A DNA stretch of 64,000 nt from Kibdelosporangium persicum (GCF_013280595.1 NZ_JAAATY010000018.1:1-64000), one strand, 5' to 3'. Counted from the first letter of the stretch, positions 8,800 to 16,896 are shown. Notes: generated by a model from the letters alone, not told the origin. Translations and numbers: made by a program.

Positions 8800-9570
8800 T
8801 CAGGTGCGGCGGCGTTTCCTGGTGAACAGCACGGCGCCGATTCCCAGCGCCAACACCGCGATTCCGCCGATGGTCAGGCCGATGACGTTGGCGCCGGTGG
8901 TGGCCAGTGTCTGGGTCTGGTCCGCGGAGACCTTCTTGGCCTGCACGACCGGGCCTCGCGGAGCCTCGACGGGTGCGGTGCCGGCTGGGCCGGGCACGAC
9001 CGGGATCGCCCAGCCGTCGCCGAAGCCGTCCGCGCTGACCACGACGAACTCGTTGAACTTCATCTTCCACGGGCCCTGGAAGACCGGGACGTACCAGCCA
9101 GCCGGGATGTTCTCGAACCGGTAGCCGCCGTCGGCGCCGGTCGTGGCGGACGCGATCTTCGTGCCGTCAAGGGGATCGGTCAGCGTGACGACGAGGCCTC
9201 TGACGTGCTCGCCTTCGTCGACCGCGTTGTCGTTGTCCTTGTCGTGGTAGAACAAGCCGCTGCCGGTGCCGTTCTTGCCGGGCACCTTGGCCAGGGTGAA
9301 GATCCGCGGGAAGCCTTCGACGTTCGGGTCACCCTTGCGGCCCACGTCGCAGTGGACGAACACGACGCCCTGGTCGATCGCACCTTCCGGCACGAGGCCG
9401 TCGACCGTGTACGTCCGGGTCTCCCCCGCCTTGACGGTCGTGCCCTGGCCGAGGACGGCCAGTTCGCCCCAGCGTTTGAAGTTCTGGCTGCCGAGCAGGT
9501 GCACCGGGTTGTCCGCGCGGTTGCAGGTCGCGACGACGCCGGTGATCTCGTCCGCGCCGCTGTTGGTCAA
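8800..9570 (-). CDS. Surface protein with LAxTG-like anchor, 3' part of a frameshifted gene
   Basis: 256 codons in a different frame from the upstream part, beginning formally at a TTG (9570) that is probably not a real start. It contains a SdrD-B-like calcium-type repeat (FYHDKDNDNAVDEGEHVRG, then GGYRFENIPAGWY) and a C-terminal sorting signal: LATTG, a hydrophobic stretch of about 20 residues and the charged tail TRKRRRT. LAxTG is the motif class used by class E sortases of actinobacteria. Joined to the upstream part it would form a secreted, wall-anchored protein of about 560 residues. Either the gene is broken in this strain or the assembly lacks one base near 9580. Confidence 0.75.
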   Translation of the reverse strand: MTNSGADEITGVVATCNRADNPVHLLGSQNFKRWGELAVLGQGTTVKAGETRTYTVDGLVPEGAIDQGVVFVHCDVGRKGDPNVEGFPRIFTLAKVPGKNGTGSGLFYHDKDNDNAVDEGEHVRGLVVTLTDPLDGTKIASATTGADGGYRFENIPAGWYVPVFQGPWKMKFNEFVVVSADGFGDGWAIPVVPGPAGTAPVEAPRGPVVQAKKVSADQTQTLATTGANVIGLTIGGIAVLALGIGAVLFTRKRRRT

Positions 9571-10484
9571 GGTGATCGCAGCGTGGCCTCGTCACCCGGC
9601 TTGTACGGGCCCTCGTTGAACTTCGCGGTCGCCTTGAGTTGCGCGGACAACGGGCGGACCGCCTGGATCAGGATGTTGTCGTTGGGCCTCTCGCCGTTGA
9701 CGACAACCGTGGCGGTCTGGGTCAGCCATCCGTCGGCCAACTGGCGGGGCGCGTTGACGGTGTACTGGCCCGCCGGCAGGTCCTTGGCCTCGAACCGGCC
9801 GTTCGCGTCCGTCCTGACCGTCAGGTCCTGCACGCGCGGGCCGTTGATCGTCACCGGGACGTCCGCGGCGCCTTCACCCGCGTCCGCGATGGTGTTGTTG
9901 TACTTGTCCAGGTAGACGGTTCCGGCGACCGAGCCCTTCGTGGCCGGCGGAACGACCGGGACGGACACGACCTTCTTGTTGTCCGCCAGGTCCGAGTCGT
10001 TCACGGTCGTGGTGGAGAACTCCAGTTGCGCGCCGGTCCCGGTCGCCTCCTTGAAGTGACCGGTCACGCGCAGTTCACGGGTCTCCTTGGGGGCCAGCGT
10101 CACCCCGGTCCCGAGGTCCCCCCACTGCGCGTCGTCGAACGTGAACTGCGCGCCGCTCACCGACCGGAAACCGGCCTTGACCTCCTTGGCCTCCCCCGGG
10201 CCCATGTTGGCGATGGTGAGCGTCACCCGCAGCGGTTCACCCTCGACGTATCCGCGTGACTCGAACTGCGGTTCCCGCAGCTCCACATCGGGCTGGAGCT
10301 CGGGCTGCCCCGGCTCGGCGGGCTGGCCCTTGGGGGCGATCTCAGGGACGGCCTCAGGCGCGTTCGACGACGTGGGGACCGCGGAGCCGGACGGCGCCGG
10401 ATCAGCGAAGGCCGGTGCGCCGCCGAGGGCGACGAACAACGCCGCGGACGCACAGGCCATGTGTCTGAGTCGACGCGTGTGCAA
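9567..10484 (-). CDS. Surface protein, 5' part of a frameshifted gene
   Basis: The N-terminal half of the same protein. TTG at 10484 is the best start: GGGGGTG lies 6 nt upstream and it gives the signal peptide HTRRLRHMACASAALFV...APAFA. The frame is open further up to an ATG at 10535. After a Pro/Glu-rich segment come CARDB/DUF11-like beta domains (LTIANMGPGEAKEVKAGF) and a first SdrD-B-like unit (VYLDKYNNTIADAGEGA). It ends abnormally at EATLRSP-stop. In the next frame the text continues naturally as ITLTNSGADEITGV, so a missing G in CTGGCG around 9580 would restore one continuous protein. Confidence 0.75.
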   Translation of the reverse strand: MHTRRLRHMACASAALFVALGGAPAFADPAPSGSAVPTSSNAPEAVPEIAPKGQPAEPGQPELQPDVELREPQFESRGYVEGEPLRVTLTIANMGPGEAKEVKAGFRSVSGAQFTFDDAQWGDLGTGVTLAPKETRELRVTGHFKEATGTGAQLEFSTTTVNDSDLADNKKVVSVPVVPPATKGSVAGTVYLDKYNNTIADAGEGAADVPVTINGPRVQDLTVRTDANGRFEAKDLPAGQYTVNAPRQLADGWLTQTATVVVNGERPNDNILIQAVRPLSAQLKATAKFNEGPYKPGDEATLRSP

Positions 10485-10560
10485 GGGACACCCCCGTGTC
10501 AGGCCACCCCCATGGCGTTCGCGACGCCCCGACACCGCACGTGAGGTCGCCAGAGTGTGA

Positions 10561-10594
10561 CGTACCGATGAACAACCGAAAACCTATCGGTACG
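10561..10594 (-). terminator. Stem-loop between P450 and surface-protein genes
   Basis: CGTACCGAT (10561-10569) and ATCGGTACG (10586-10594) form a perfect 9-bp stem with a 16-nt loop, 45 nt after the P450 stop and upstream of the surface-protein gene on the same strand. It could be a P450 terminator or an operator for the surface protein. No U-run is seen. Confidence 0.4.
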
Positions 10595-10638
10595 CGCCTG
10601 CCCTTGAACACCCTCGGCACCGAAACTGTTACCTGGCG

Positions 10639-11910
10639 CTACTTCAGCAGTACAGGCAGCGAATCGACGCCGTAGACGATGGAGACCTTGCGGAACTCGA
10701 GTTCGTCGGCCGACTTCGCCAGCCGCATCTTCGGGAAACGCCGCACCAGCGCGGGATACGCGGCCCGCAGCTCCATCCTGGCCAGCTCGGCGCCGATGCA
10801 GCGGTGCACGCCGTACCCGAAGGCCAGGTGCGAAGTCGGTGTCCTCGCCGGGTCCACCTTCTCCAGGTCGGTGCCGAGCGCGCCGTCCCGGTTGGCGCCG
10901 CTCAGTGACACGATGACCACGTCACCCTTGGCGATGCGCTCGCCTGCCACCTCGATGTCGTCACGGGCGAAGCGCGGGAACGCGACCTGCACGACCGTCA
11001 GGTAACGCAGGATCTCCTCGACGAAACCGCTGACCGCGTCGTCGTCGTCGTGGATCAGCTTGAACGTGTCCTCGTCCTGCAGCAACACCAGCGCGCCCAG
11101 GGCCAGCATGCTCGCCGTGGTCTCGAAACCACCGGTGAGCACACCGTCGGCCAGGCCCGCCAGCTCCATGTCCTCGACCTCGTCCCCGTGCTCCCGGATG
11201 ATCATGCCGAGCAGGCCGTCACCGGGGTTCTCCCGCTGCTGGCGGACCACGCCCAGCAGGTACTCCAGGGATTCGGAGATCGCGCCGAGCGAGGCGTCCG
11301 CGCCGCCGAACAGGTCGAAACGGGCCATGGCGAGGCGCTGGAAGTCGTCCCGGTCGTCGTACGGCACGCCGAGCAGCTCGCAGATCACCAGCGACGGGAT
11401 CGGTAACGCGAACTCCGCGACCAGGTCGACCGGGCCCGCGGCCTGGTCCATGGTGTCCAGGCAGCCCTCGATGATCCGCTTGATGCCGGGCGTGAGCCGG
11501 GCCAGCCGCCGCATGGTGAACTCCGGCGTGAGCAGCTTGCGCAGCCGGGTGTGCACCGGCGGGTCGGCGAACCCGAGGCCACCCGGGTTCTGCTGGACGC
11601 TCGTGGCCCCCGTGCCCATCAGGTGCGCGAAGTCGTTGCTGAACGCCTTGGTGTTGCTCAGCACCGCCTTCGCCTCTTCGTAGCCGCTGACCAGCCAGAG
11701 GTTGATGCCGAACGGGATCGGCAGCTTGTTGACCGGCGCGTCGGCGCGCATCTGCCCGAGATCGGGCACCGGATCCAGGCCGGTGCGCTTCAGCGGCATC
11801 AACGCGCTGTCAGGAATCGGCATCTTGCCGAGGTCGAACCCCTTTTTCCTGGCACGGGCCAGGTACCAGCGTGCGAACCAGGCTGTGACGCGCGAGCGGA
11901 GACTCCCCAC
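10639..11910 (-). CDS. Cytochrome P450
   Basis: A 423-residue soluble bacterial P450 starting at GTG. The heme-binding loop FGYGVHRCIGAELAR contains the proximal ligand Cys371. The I-helix reads GGFETTAS (the usual AGxxT with Gly for Ala), and the K-helix ExxR is in VEEILRYL. ADPPVHTRLRKLLTPEFT is the C-helix signature. No ferredoxin or reductase gene is adjacent, so electrons must come from elsewhere in the genome. The substrate cannot be deduced. It is divergent from the DUF2630 gene across 65 nt. Confidence 0.93.
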   Translation of the reverse strand: MGSLRSRVTAWFARWYLARARKKGFDLGKMPIPDSALMPLKRTGLDPVPDLGQMRADAPVNKLPIPFGINLWLVSGYEEAKAVLSNTKAFSNDFAHLMGTGATSVQQNPGGLGFADPPVHTRLRKLLTPEFTMRRLARLTPGIKRIIEGCLDTMDQAAGPVDLVAEFALPIPSLVICELLGVPYDDRDDFQRLAMARFDLFGGADASLGAISESLEYLLGVVRQQRENPGDGLLGMIIREHGDEVEDMELAGLADGVLTGGFETTASMLALGALVLLQDEDTFKLIHDDDDAVSGFVEEILRYLTVVQVAFPRFARDDIEVAGERIAKGDVVIVSLSGANRDGALGTDLEKVDPARTPTSHLAFGYGVHRCIGAELARMELRAAYPALVRRFPKMRLAKSADELEFRKVSIVYGVDSLPVLLK

Positions 11911-11975
11911 GGTGTTGAGGCTAGGACAACCTTGCTGAGAAGCGGGAGGCGGGTGACCTGGTTAATCTTCGAACT

Positions 11976-12221
11976 GTGAATGAACAAGAGATTCTCGACC
12001 AGATCCGGACCCTTGTCGATCAAGAACACGACCTGCGCACCCGGAGCGTCGCGGGCGAAATCGACTCCGCCGAGGAACAGGCCAGGTTGCGGTCCCTCGA
12101 GGAGTCGCTCGACCAGTGCTGGGACCTGCTGCGCCAGCGCCGCGCCCGGCGTGAGGTGGGCGACAATCCCGACAACGCCGAGGTGCGCCCAGCCCAGCAG
12201 GTCGAAGGCTACCTACAGTAA
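11976..12221 (+). CDS. DUF2630 family protein
   Basis: An 81-residue acidic, helical protein starting at GTG. The sequence NEQEILDQIRTLVDQEHDLRTRS followed by LRSLEESLDQCWDLLRQRRARRE is characteristic of the short DUF2630 family, common in actinobacteria. It probably folds as a helical hairpin. Function is unknown. It is a single-gene unit, divergent from the P450 gene and convergent with the YCII gene, with a palindromic repeat ending the unit. Confidence 0.88.
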   Translation: MNEQEILDQIRTLVDQEHDLRTRSVAGEIDSAEEQARLRSLEESLDQCWDLLRQRRARREVGDNPDNAEVRPAQQVEGYLQ

Positions 12222-12229
12222 CCACCCAG

Positions 12230-12280
12230 CCTCGTGAGTGTTTAGCCGGGTTCTAACCCTGATAACCACTCACGAGGGGT
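12230..12280 (+). repeat. Dispersed palindromic repeat, copy 2
   Basis: CCTCGTGAGTGTTTA ... GATAACCACTCACGAGG with loop GGTTCTAACCCT. It is in the same orientation as copy 3 and lies 8 nt after the DUF2630 stop. Its right arm reads through the end of the convergent YCII gene: on the reverse strand CCC TCG TGA within the repeat gives the last residues and stop of that protein. Confidence 0.85.
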
Positions 12281-12695
12281 TCTCGGCGCGGGCTCGCAGC
12301 GCGGCGTCCTTGGCCCGGGCCTCCTCGGTGAACTCGTCGCCGAAGTCGTCCGGCCCGAACACCGGCCGGATCTCGATCTCGCCGTGCACGCCCTCCGGGT
12401 TGGGCACCTGCTTGACCCACTCGATGGCCTCCTCCAGCGACGGCAGCTCCCAGATCCAGTAGCCCGCGATCAGCTCCTTCGTCTCGGCGAACGGGCCGTC
12501 GATCACGGTGGTCTTCTTGCCGTCGAACTTCACCCGCGCGCCCTTGGAGCTCGGGTGCAGGCCGTCGCCGCCGACCATGATCCCCGCGTTGACGAGCTTC
12601 TCGTTGAACTCGGTCATCTCGGTGAGCAGTTCCTCACTCGGCATGACCCCGTTCTCCATGTCCTCGGTCGCCCTGATCATGACCATGAACTTCAT
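12270..12695 (-). CDS. YCII-related (DGPF domain) protein
   Basis: A protein of 141 residues of the YCII/DGPF family, with TTVIDGPFAETKELIAGYWIWEL as the family signature and KFMVMIRATEDMENG at the N terminus. Members adopt a dimeric ferredoxin-like fold; function is poorly known, and many are encoded near sigma factors or regulators. The ATG at 12695 is chosen because homology begins there and GGTGGGAG lies upstream. The C-terminal residues Asn-Pro-Ser and the stop codon are encoded by the palindromic repeat, so the repeat has shaped the protein end. A second YCII gene lies at 56297. It is divergent from the TetR gene at 12810. Confidence 0.9.
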   Translation of the reverse strand: MKFMVMIRATEDMENGVMPSEELLTEMTEFNEKLVNAGIMVGGDGLHPSSKGARVKFDGKKTTVIDGPFAETKELIAGYWIWELPSLEEAIEWVKQVPNPEGVHGEIEIRPVFGPDDFGDEFTEEARAKDAALRARAENPS

Positions 12696-12809
12696 CGGAT
12701 TTGTGCTCCCACCAGTAAAGTGTTGCCTATGCGACGGTGACTGAGGCGTAAACTGTATCCATCGGACGCTGTGTAGGCCAGACACGGTTCTTCTACCGGA
12801 AGCAGGGCT

Positions 12810-13568
12810 GTGGAGAACGTCTTCGGTGATCATGCGGACGTCGTCGAACTGCTGTGGGGCCTGCGGGAGCCGCCGAGCCGGGGCCCGAAGCCCACGCTCA
12901 GCGTCGAGCGGATCGCCCGGGTCGCGATGGGCATCGCGGACACCGACGGGCTCGCGGCCGTCTCGATGCAGCGCGTCGCCGGCGAGCTCGATGTCACGAA
13001 GATGGCGCTGTACCGGTACGTCTCCGGCAAGCCGGAACTGCTCGCGGCGATGATCGAACTCGCCGCCGGAGACCCGCCGGACCTCAGCGGCGTGCCCGGT
13101 GGGTGGCGCGGCAAACTGGAGGAGTTCGTCCGCAGGCTGGCCATCGTGTGGCGGCAGCACCCCTGGCTGCCCTGGTCCACGCTCGGCGACCGCCCGATGG
13201 GGCCCCGGGAGCTGGGCTGGATCGAGTCGGCGATCAGCGCGCTGGCCGGCACCGGGCTGACCGGCGAGGAACAGCTGGACGCCGTGTTCATCCTCTTCGG
13301 ACTGATCCGGAACACGCAGTCGATGTCCACGGCGGGCACGCAGCCGTGGGACGCCGACAAGAATGTCAAACCCCTCATGCAGGAACTACTGCACCGCTAC
13401 GGCGACAGGTTTCCCGCGTTGACCGCTGCGACGACGGGAACCACATGTTCGTCACGGGACAACGGCCGCGAATTCGGTGTGCACAGATATCTCGACGGCC
13501 TGGAAGCCCTGATCAACCAGCGCGCATCCGACGGTACCCGCCCGGAGGCAGGCCGAAAGCCCGCTTGA
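12810..13568 (+). CDS. TetR/AcrR family transcriptional regulator
   Basis: A 252-residue regulator starting at GTG. The helix-turn-helix spans about residues 30-80 (VERIARVAMGIADTDGLAAVSMQRVAGELDVTKMALYRYVSGKPELLAAM). The remainder is the long ligand-binding domain of the TetR_C type (WLPWSTLGDRPMGPRELGWIES). It is divergent from the YCII gene with 114 nt between starts, so it may control that gene, though no clear operator palindrome was found there. Its last 56 nt overlap the 3' end of the convergent AraC-type gene. Confidence 0.88.
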   Translation: MENVFGDHADVVELLWGLREPPSRGPKPTLSVERIARVAMGIADTDGLAAVSMQRVAGELDVTKMALYRYVSGKPELLAAMIELAAGDPPDLSGVPGGWRGKLEEFVRRLAIVWRQHPWLPWSTLGDRPMGPRELGWIESAISALAGTGLTGEEQLDAVFILFGLIRNTQSMSTAGTQPWDADKNVKPLMQELLHRYGDRFPALTAATTGTTCSSRDNGREFGVHRYLDGLEALINQRASDGTRPEAGRKPA

Positions 13569-14325
13569 AGGCCTTGGCGAAGGCGAACTCGGAGCTGTAA
13601 CCCGCCCGGCCCGCCACCCCGCCGACGGGAAGGTCGGTGTCCCGCAACAGTTTCGCCGCCATGGTCATCCGCCACCACGTCAGGTACGCCAACGGCGGCC
13701 TGCCGACCAGGTCGGTGAACCGCCGCGCGAAGGCGGCACGGGAAAGCCCGGCCCGCGCGCCGAGCTCCTCGACTGTCCACGGGTGCTCGGGCGCGTCGTG
13801 GATGGCCCGTAACGCCGTACTGATCCCGGGGTCGTTCACAGCGCTCGCCCAGCCACCGATGTCCGCGTTCTGCTTGTACCAGGCGCGCAAGGCATAGAGG
13901 AGCAATGTGTCGAGCAGCGCCGGGACGATCGCGTCCGACCCGGCCTGTGGCTCCGCGAGCTCGGCGTCGAGCAGGTCGATCGGACCGGCCATGTCTGTCA
14001 GGTGGATGACGTCGGGCAGTTCGTCCAGCAACGGATGTGGCCGTGATCGGTCCAGGAAGTAAGCGCCACACAGCATTCGCGTGTCACCGAACCCGCTCAA
14101 CCGATACGCGGTCCGGCGCGGCAACACGCACACGACATCGCCCGCGGACAACGGCACCGGTTCGCCTGCCGGCGGGGTCAGCAGGCAGGAACCTTGCCGC
14201 ACAACGTGAAAACCGAACCCGGCGAACGGTTCCCCGACGAATTCCCAGGCACCGCTTTGGTGTGTGCGGGCGGCATGCGGTTTGCCCGCCCGGGTCGCGG
14301 TGATCACGTCGCTCAGCACATCCAC
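13513..14325 (-). CDS. AraC family transcriptional regulator (cupin_6 type)
   Basis: A 270-residue protein starting at GTG. The N-terminal half is a cupin-like sensor domain (FHVVRQGSCLLTPPAGEPVPLSAGDVVCVLPRRTAYRLSG is the strand and turn region). The C-terminal half has the two AraC helix-turn-helix motifs: HPWTVEELGARAGLSRAAFARRF and LPVGGVAGRAGYSSEFAFAKAFKRAFG, ending with PPGGYRRMRAG. It is divergent from an NAD(P)-binding reductase gene, 84 nt apart, with a perfect inverted repeat in between. The usual expectation, not proven here, is that it regulates that neighbour. Confidence 0.92.
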   Translation of the reverse strand: MDVLSDVITATRAGKPHAARTHQSGAWEFVGEPFAGFGFHVVRQGSCLLTPPAGEPVPLSAGDVVCVLPRRTAYRLSGFGDTRMLCGAYFLDRSRPHPLLDELPDVIHLTDMAGPIDLLDAELAEPQAGSDAIVPALLDTLLLYALRAWYKQNADIGGWASAVNDPGISTALRAIHDAPEHPWTVEELGARAGLSRAAFARRFTDLVGRPPLAYLTWWRMTMAAKLLRDTDLPVGGVAGRAGYSSEFAFAKAFKRAFGLPPGGYRRMRAG

Positions 14326-14350
14326 GGCACCCAGCCTAGAAGACGATCGG

Positions 14351-14370
14351 ACAAAGTCCGAAGACTTTGT
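14351..14370. promoter_or_regulatory. Inverted repeat in the AraC / reductase divergent promoter
   Basis: ACAAAGTC (14351-14358) and GACTTTGT (14363-14370) form a perfect 8-bp inverted repeat with a CGAA centre, in the 84-nt gap between the divergent starts at 14325 and 14410. It is a candidate regulator-binding site. AraC proteins usually prefer direct repeats, so the binder is uncertain. Confidence 0.5.
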
Positions 14371-14409
14371 GACATAGGGCCACGACGTGGTTCGTCATAG
14401 CGTGACGGC

Positions 14410-15378
14410 ATGACAATCGCCGTGTACGGAGCCACTGGCCACACCGGGAAACTGGTCCTCGCGGAACTGGCTCGCCGCGACCTCGACGCCGTGCTGGTCG
14501 GCCGGAACGCAGAACGTCTGCGAGCCGCCGGATCGCCGGTGCGCCAAGCGTCCCTCGACAACGAAGCCCAACTGGCCGACGCGTTCCGCGACTGTTCCGT
14601 CGTGATCAACTGTGTCGCGCCCTTCACCAGGTACGGCGCACCGGTGATCCGTGCGGCCATCGCCGCGGGCGTGCACTACCTCGACATCGCCGGGGAACAA
14701 ACGTACATCAAAAGCGTTTTCGACACGTTCGCCGCCGAAGCGACGGACGTGACAGTCATTCCCATGGTGAACGACGGCGGATTCCTCGCCGACCTGCTCG
14801 TCGGCATGCTTGCGTCGCCGGACGCTCAGGACGTGGTGGTGGTGCACCGGTTCTCCGACGTGGAGCTGTCGCGCGGCAGCGCCCGGACCGCGCTGGCCAA
14901 CCGGGATCTGTTCACCAGCGGTGGACTGACCTTTGTGGACGGACAATGGCGGTCCGGGGCACCGCAGAAGCACACGGAGATGACGTTCCCCGGCGAGGAA
15001 ACGCCGGTGCCGCTGGTCAAGTTCGCGATGCCCGAGATCGCCACCATCCCCCGGCACCTGCCCGCCCGGCACGTCGAAGGCCTCGCCGAGCAGGCACTCA
15101 GCACCGCGTTCACCGCACTGACCGAGGACATGATCGAGAGCTTCCCCGAGTCCCCTGGCCACGCCGGGACGTTCACGCTGCTCGCCGACGTCGACGGGCG
15201 ACGTGGAGTCGTCGACGGTGCCGACACGTACGGAATCACGGCCGTGACCGTCGTCGAGGCCGCTCACCGGCTCATCACGACCGGCGCCAAGCCGGGAGTG
15301 CTCGCTCCGGCACAGGCCTTCGACCCGGCGGACTTCCTCGATTCCCTTGCCTCGCGTGGAGTTCGCACTCAGGCGTGA
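14410..15378 (+). CDS. Saccharopine dehydrogenase-like NAD(P)-binding protein
   Basis: A 322-residue protein with an N-terminal Rossmann fold. The glycine motif is YGATGHTGK at residues 5-13, followed by VLVGRNAERL (cofactor selector region) and VVINCVAPFTRYGAPVIRAAIAAGVHYLDIAGE. That layout is typical of the saccharopine-dehydrogenase-like/trans-acting enoyl reductase family. It is probably a cytoplasmic oxidoreductase or reductase-like protein of unknown substrate. Divergence from an AraC-type regulator suggests inducible expression. It ends 1 nt from the convergent MBL-fold gene. Confidence 0.85.
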   Translation: MTIAVYGATGHTGKLVLAELARRDLDAVLVGRNAERLRAAGSPVRQASLDNEAQLADAFRDCSVVINCVAPFTRYGAPVIRAAIAAGVHYLDIAGEQTYIKSVFDTFAAEATDVTVIPMVNDGGFLADLLVGMLASPDAQDVVVVHRFSDVELSRGSARTALANRDLFTSGGLTFVDGQWRSGAPQKHTEMTFPGEETPVPLVKFAMPEIATIPRHLPARHVEGLAEQALSTAFTALTEDMIESFPESPGHAGTFTLLADVDGRRGVVDGADTYGITAVTVVEAAHRLITTGAKPGVLAPAQAFDPADFLDSLASRGVRTQA

Positions 15379-15379
15379 G

Positions 15380-16156
15380 TCAGCCGATCGTGATCTGCTC
15401 GCCGGGTCGCACGATGCGCGCGTGGACGCCGTGGACCTTCGCCGCGTGCAGGAGATCGGTCACCGGGTCGGCGACCTCCACGTACGCGGGTTGCCCCTCG
15501 ACGCCGTAGTGGATCGGGATCACTTCCCGCGCACCGAGGATCTTGCCGGCCACGATGGCCTGTTCCGGGGTGAGGACCGCGGGCAGCGGGCTGGGTGGCT
15601 GACGTTGCGGGAAGTTCACCGCGGCTCCGTTGATCGGCAGGAACGCCGCGTCGACCGGGCCGCAGCGGCCGGCGATCAGCCACCAGAAGCCGTGGAACAC
15701 GGTGTCGCCGCCATGGAAGATCCGGCCACCGTCGGCCGAGATCACCCAGCTGACCTGGGGATCACCGAGGCCGTCCACGGCCGGGACCGCGGTGATGCCG
15801 AACGGGCCGACGGTGACGGTCTGCCAGTCCGTCACCGTCCGCACGTCCAGGGATCGCGCGGCGAACCCCCGTTCCGCCAGCACGGTCCACAGGTTCTCGG
15901 CGGTGCTCCCGCCAAAAGCGGCCGGGCGCAGGACGATGCCGTCCGGCGCGAGGACATTCTCAATGGCCACGGGGTCCGCATGGTCGCTGTGCAGGTGGGT
16001 GCACAGCGCCGCGACCGCACCCTCACGCGCCGGTAACAGCGCGCCGTCCGGGAGTACCGAGGTCAGCAGCCCGGACTCCGTCACCAGATCCACGACCAAC
16101 GTCTGACCAGCCGATTCGACTTCCACACCGGCCCAGCCCAACCTGCGCACCCGCAT
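15380..16156 (-). CDS. MBL fold metallo-hydrolase (UlaG-like)
   Basis: A 258-residue beta-lactamase-fold hydrolase. The metal motif is THLHSDHADP (HxHxDH), with later metal or active-site residues in HGGDTVFH (residues about 145-153) and IPIHYG near the C terminus. It resembles the RomA/UlaG-like cytoplasmic hydrolases that lack a signal peptide. The substrate is unknown. A strong GGAGGGG ribosome site precedes the ATG. It is divergent from a TetR gene at 16242, and two similar 20-bp sites in the 85-nt gap suggest the TetR represses both genes. Confidence 0.88.
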   Translation of the reverse strand: MRVRRLGWAGVEVESAGQTLVVDLVTESGLLTSVLPDGALLPAREGAVAALCTHLHSDHADPVAIENVLAPDGIVLRPAAFGGSTAENLWTVLAERGFAARSLDVRTVTDWQTVTVGPFGITAVPAVDGLGDPQVSWVISADGGRIFHGGDTVFHGFWWLIAGRCGPVDAAFLPINGAAVNFPQRQPPSPLPAVLTPEQAIVAGKILGAREVIPIHYGVEGQPAYVEVADPVTDLLHAAKVHGVHARIVRPGEQITIG

Positions 16157-16171
16157 CGCGACCCCTCCATT

Positions 16172-16225
16172 TAGCGACCGATCGTTCGGACTCTATAGCA
16201 CGTTATAGCGACCTGTCGATCGCTA
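16172..16225. promoter_or_regulatory. Two candidate TetR operators
   Basis: TAGCGA-N8-TCGCTA at 16206-16225 is a perfect inverted repeat. A second copy with one good half, TAGCGA-N8-TCGGAC, sits at 16172-16191. Both lie in the short gap between the MBL gene (start 16156) and the TetR gene (start 16242), the right place for dual repression by the TetR protein. Confidence 0.6.
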
Positions 16226-16241
16226 AAGTAGAGTTTCCGGC

Positions 16242-16835
16242 ATGTCACCCCGGCGCACGGCCGTTGAAGCCCAGCACACCAAGGACTCGATCCTGACCAC
16301 CGCGTTGGACATCGCGTCGCTGGACGGCCTGGAAGGCGTGACCATCGGCAGGCTCGCGGCCGAGCTGACGATGAGCAAGTCCGGTGTGCTCAACCACTTC
16401 GGCACCAAACAGTCGTTGCAACTCGCCGCGGTGCACTGGGTGGTCAACGACTTCACCCATCGCGTCGTCGAACCGGCCACCCGGTCACGGCCAGGGCTGG
16501 ATCGGCTGCTGGCCTTGTGCGACAACTGGTTCGACTACCTCGCGGACACCGGCCTGCCGGGTGGCTGCCTGCTCACAGCCGCTGCCGCGGAATTCGACGG
16601 CCGGGACGGCGAAGTCCGCGACGCCGTCGTGGACTCGTGGCGAAGCTGGCAATCCCACCTGCGCGCCGAACTGGTCCGCGCCAATCTGGACGTCGACCCG
16701 GACCAGGCGGTCTTCGAGATCGTCGCTTTTGGACCCGCCCTGAACCAAGCGCTGCAACTGCACGGCGACCGCGAAGCCGTTCGGCACGCCAAACGCGCGG
16801 TACGCCGGACGCTGGGCCAACCGGATTCCGGGTGA
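16242..16835 (+). CDS. TetR family transcriptional regulator
   Basis: A 197-residue repressor. The DNA-binding domain is at residues 10-60 (AQHTKDSILTTALDIASLDGLEGVTIGRLAAELTMSKSGVLNHFGTKQSLQLAAVHW). A C-terminal ligand domain of the TetR_C_6-like type follows (GGCLLTAAAAEFDGRDGEVRDAVVDSWRSW). It is divergent from the MBL-fold hydrolase with two matching palindromic sites in between, so autoregulation plus control of the hydrolase is likely. The inducer is unknown, perhaps the hydrolase's substrate. Confidence 0.92.
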   Translation: MSPRRTAVEAQHTKDSILTTALDIASLDGLEGVTIGRLAAELTMSKSGVLNHFGTKQSLQLAAVHWVVNDFTHRVVEPATRSRPGLDRLLALCDNWFDYLADTGLPGGCLLTAAAAEFDGRDGEVRDAVVDSWRSWQSHLRAELVRANLDVDPDQAVFEIVAFGPALNQALQLHGDREAVRHAKRAVRRTLGQPDSG

Positions 16836-16896
16836 TCCCCTTGGCCGCTTGGCCGACCCCAGGGTGACACACCGGAACATCTGGGCCGCCTCCGCT

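Noticed and set aside
10639-16835. A secondary-metabolite gene cluster around the P450
   Set aside because: Only one P450 with scattered regulators and hydrolases; no synthase, carrier or tailoring set.
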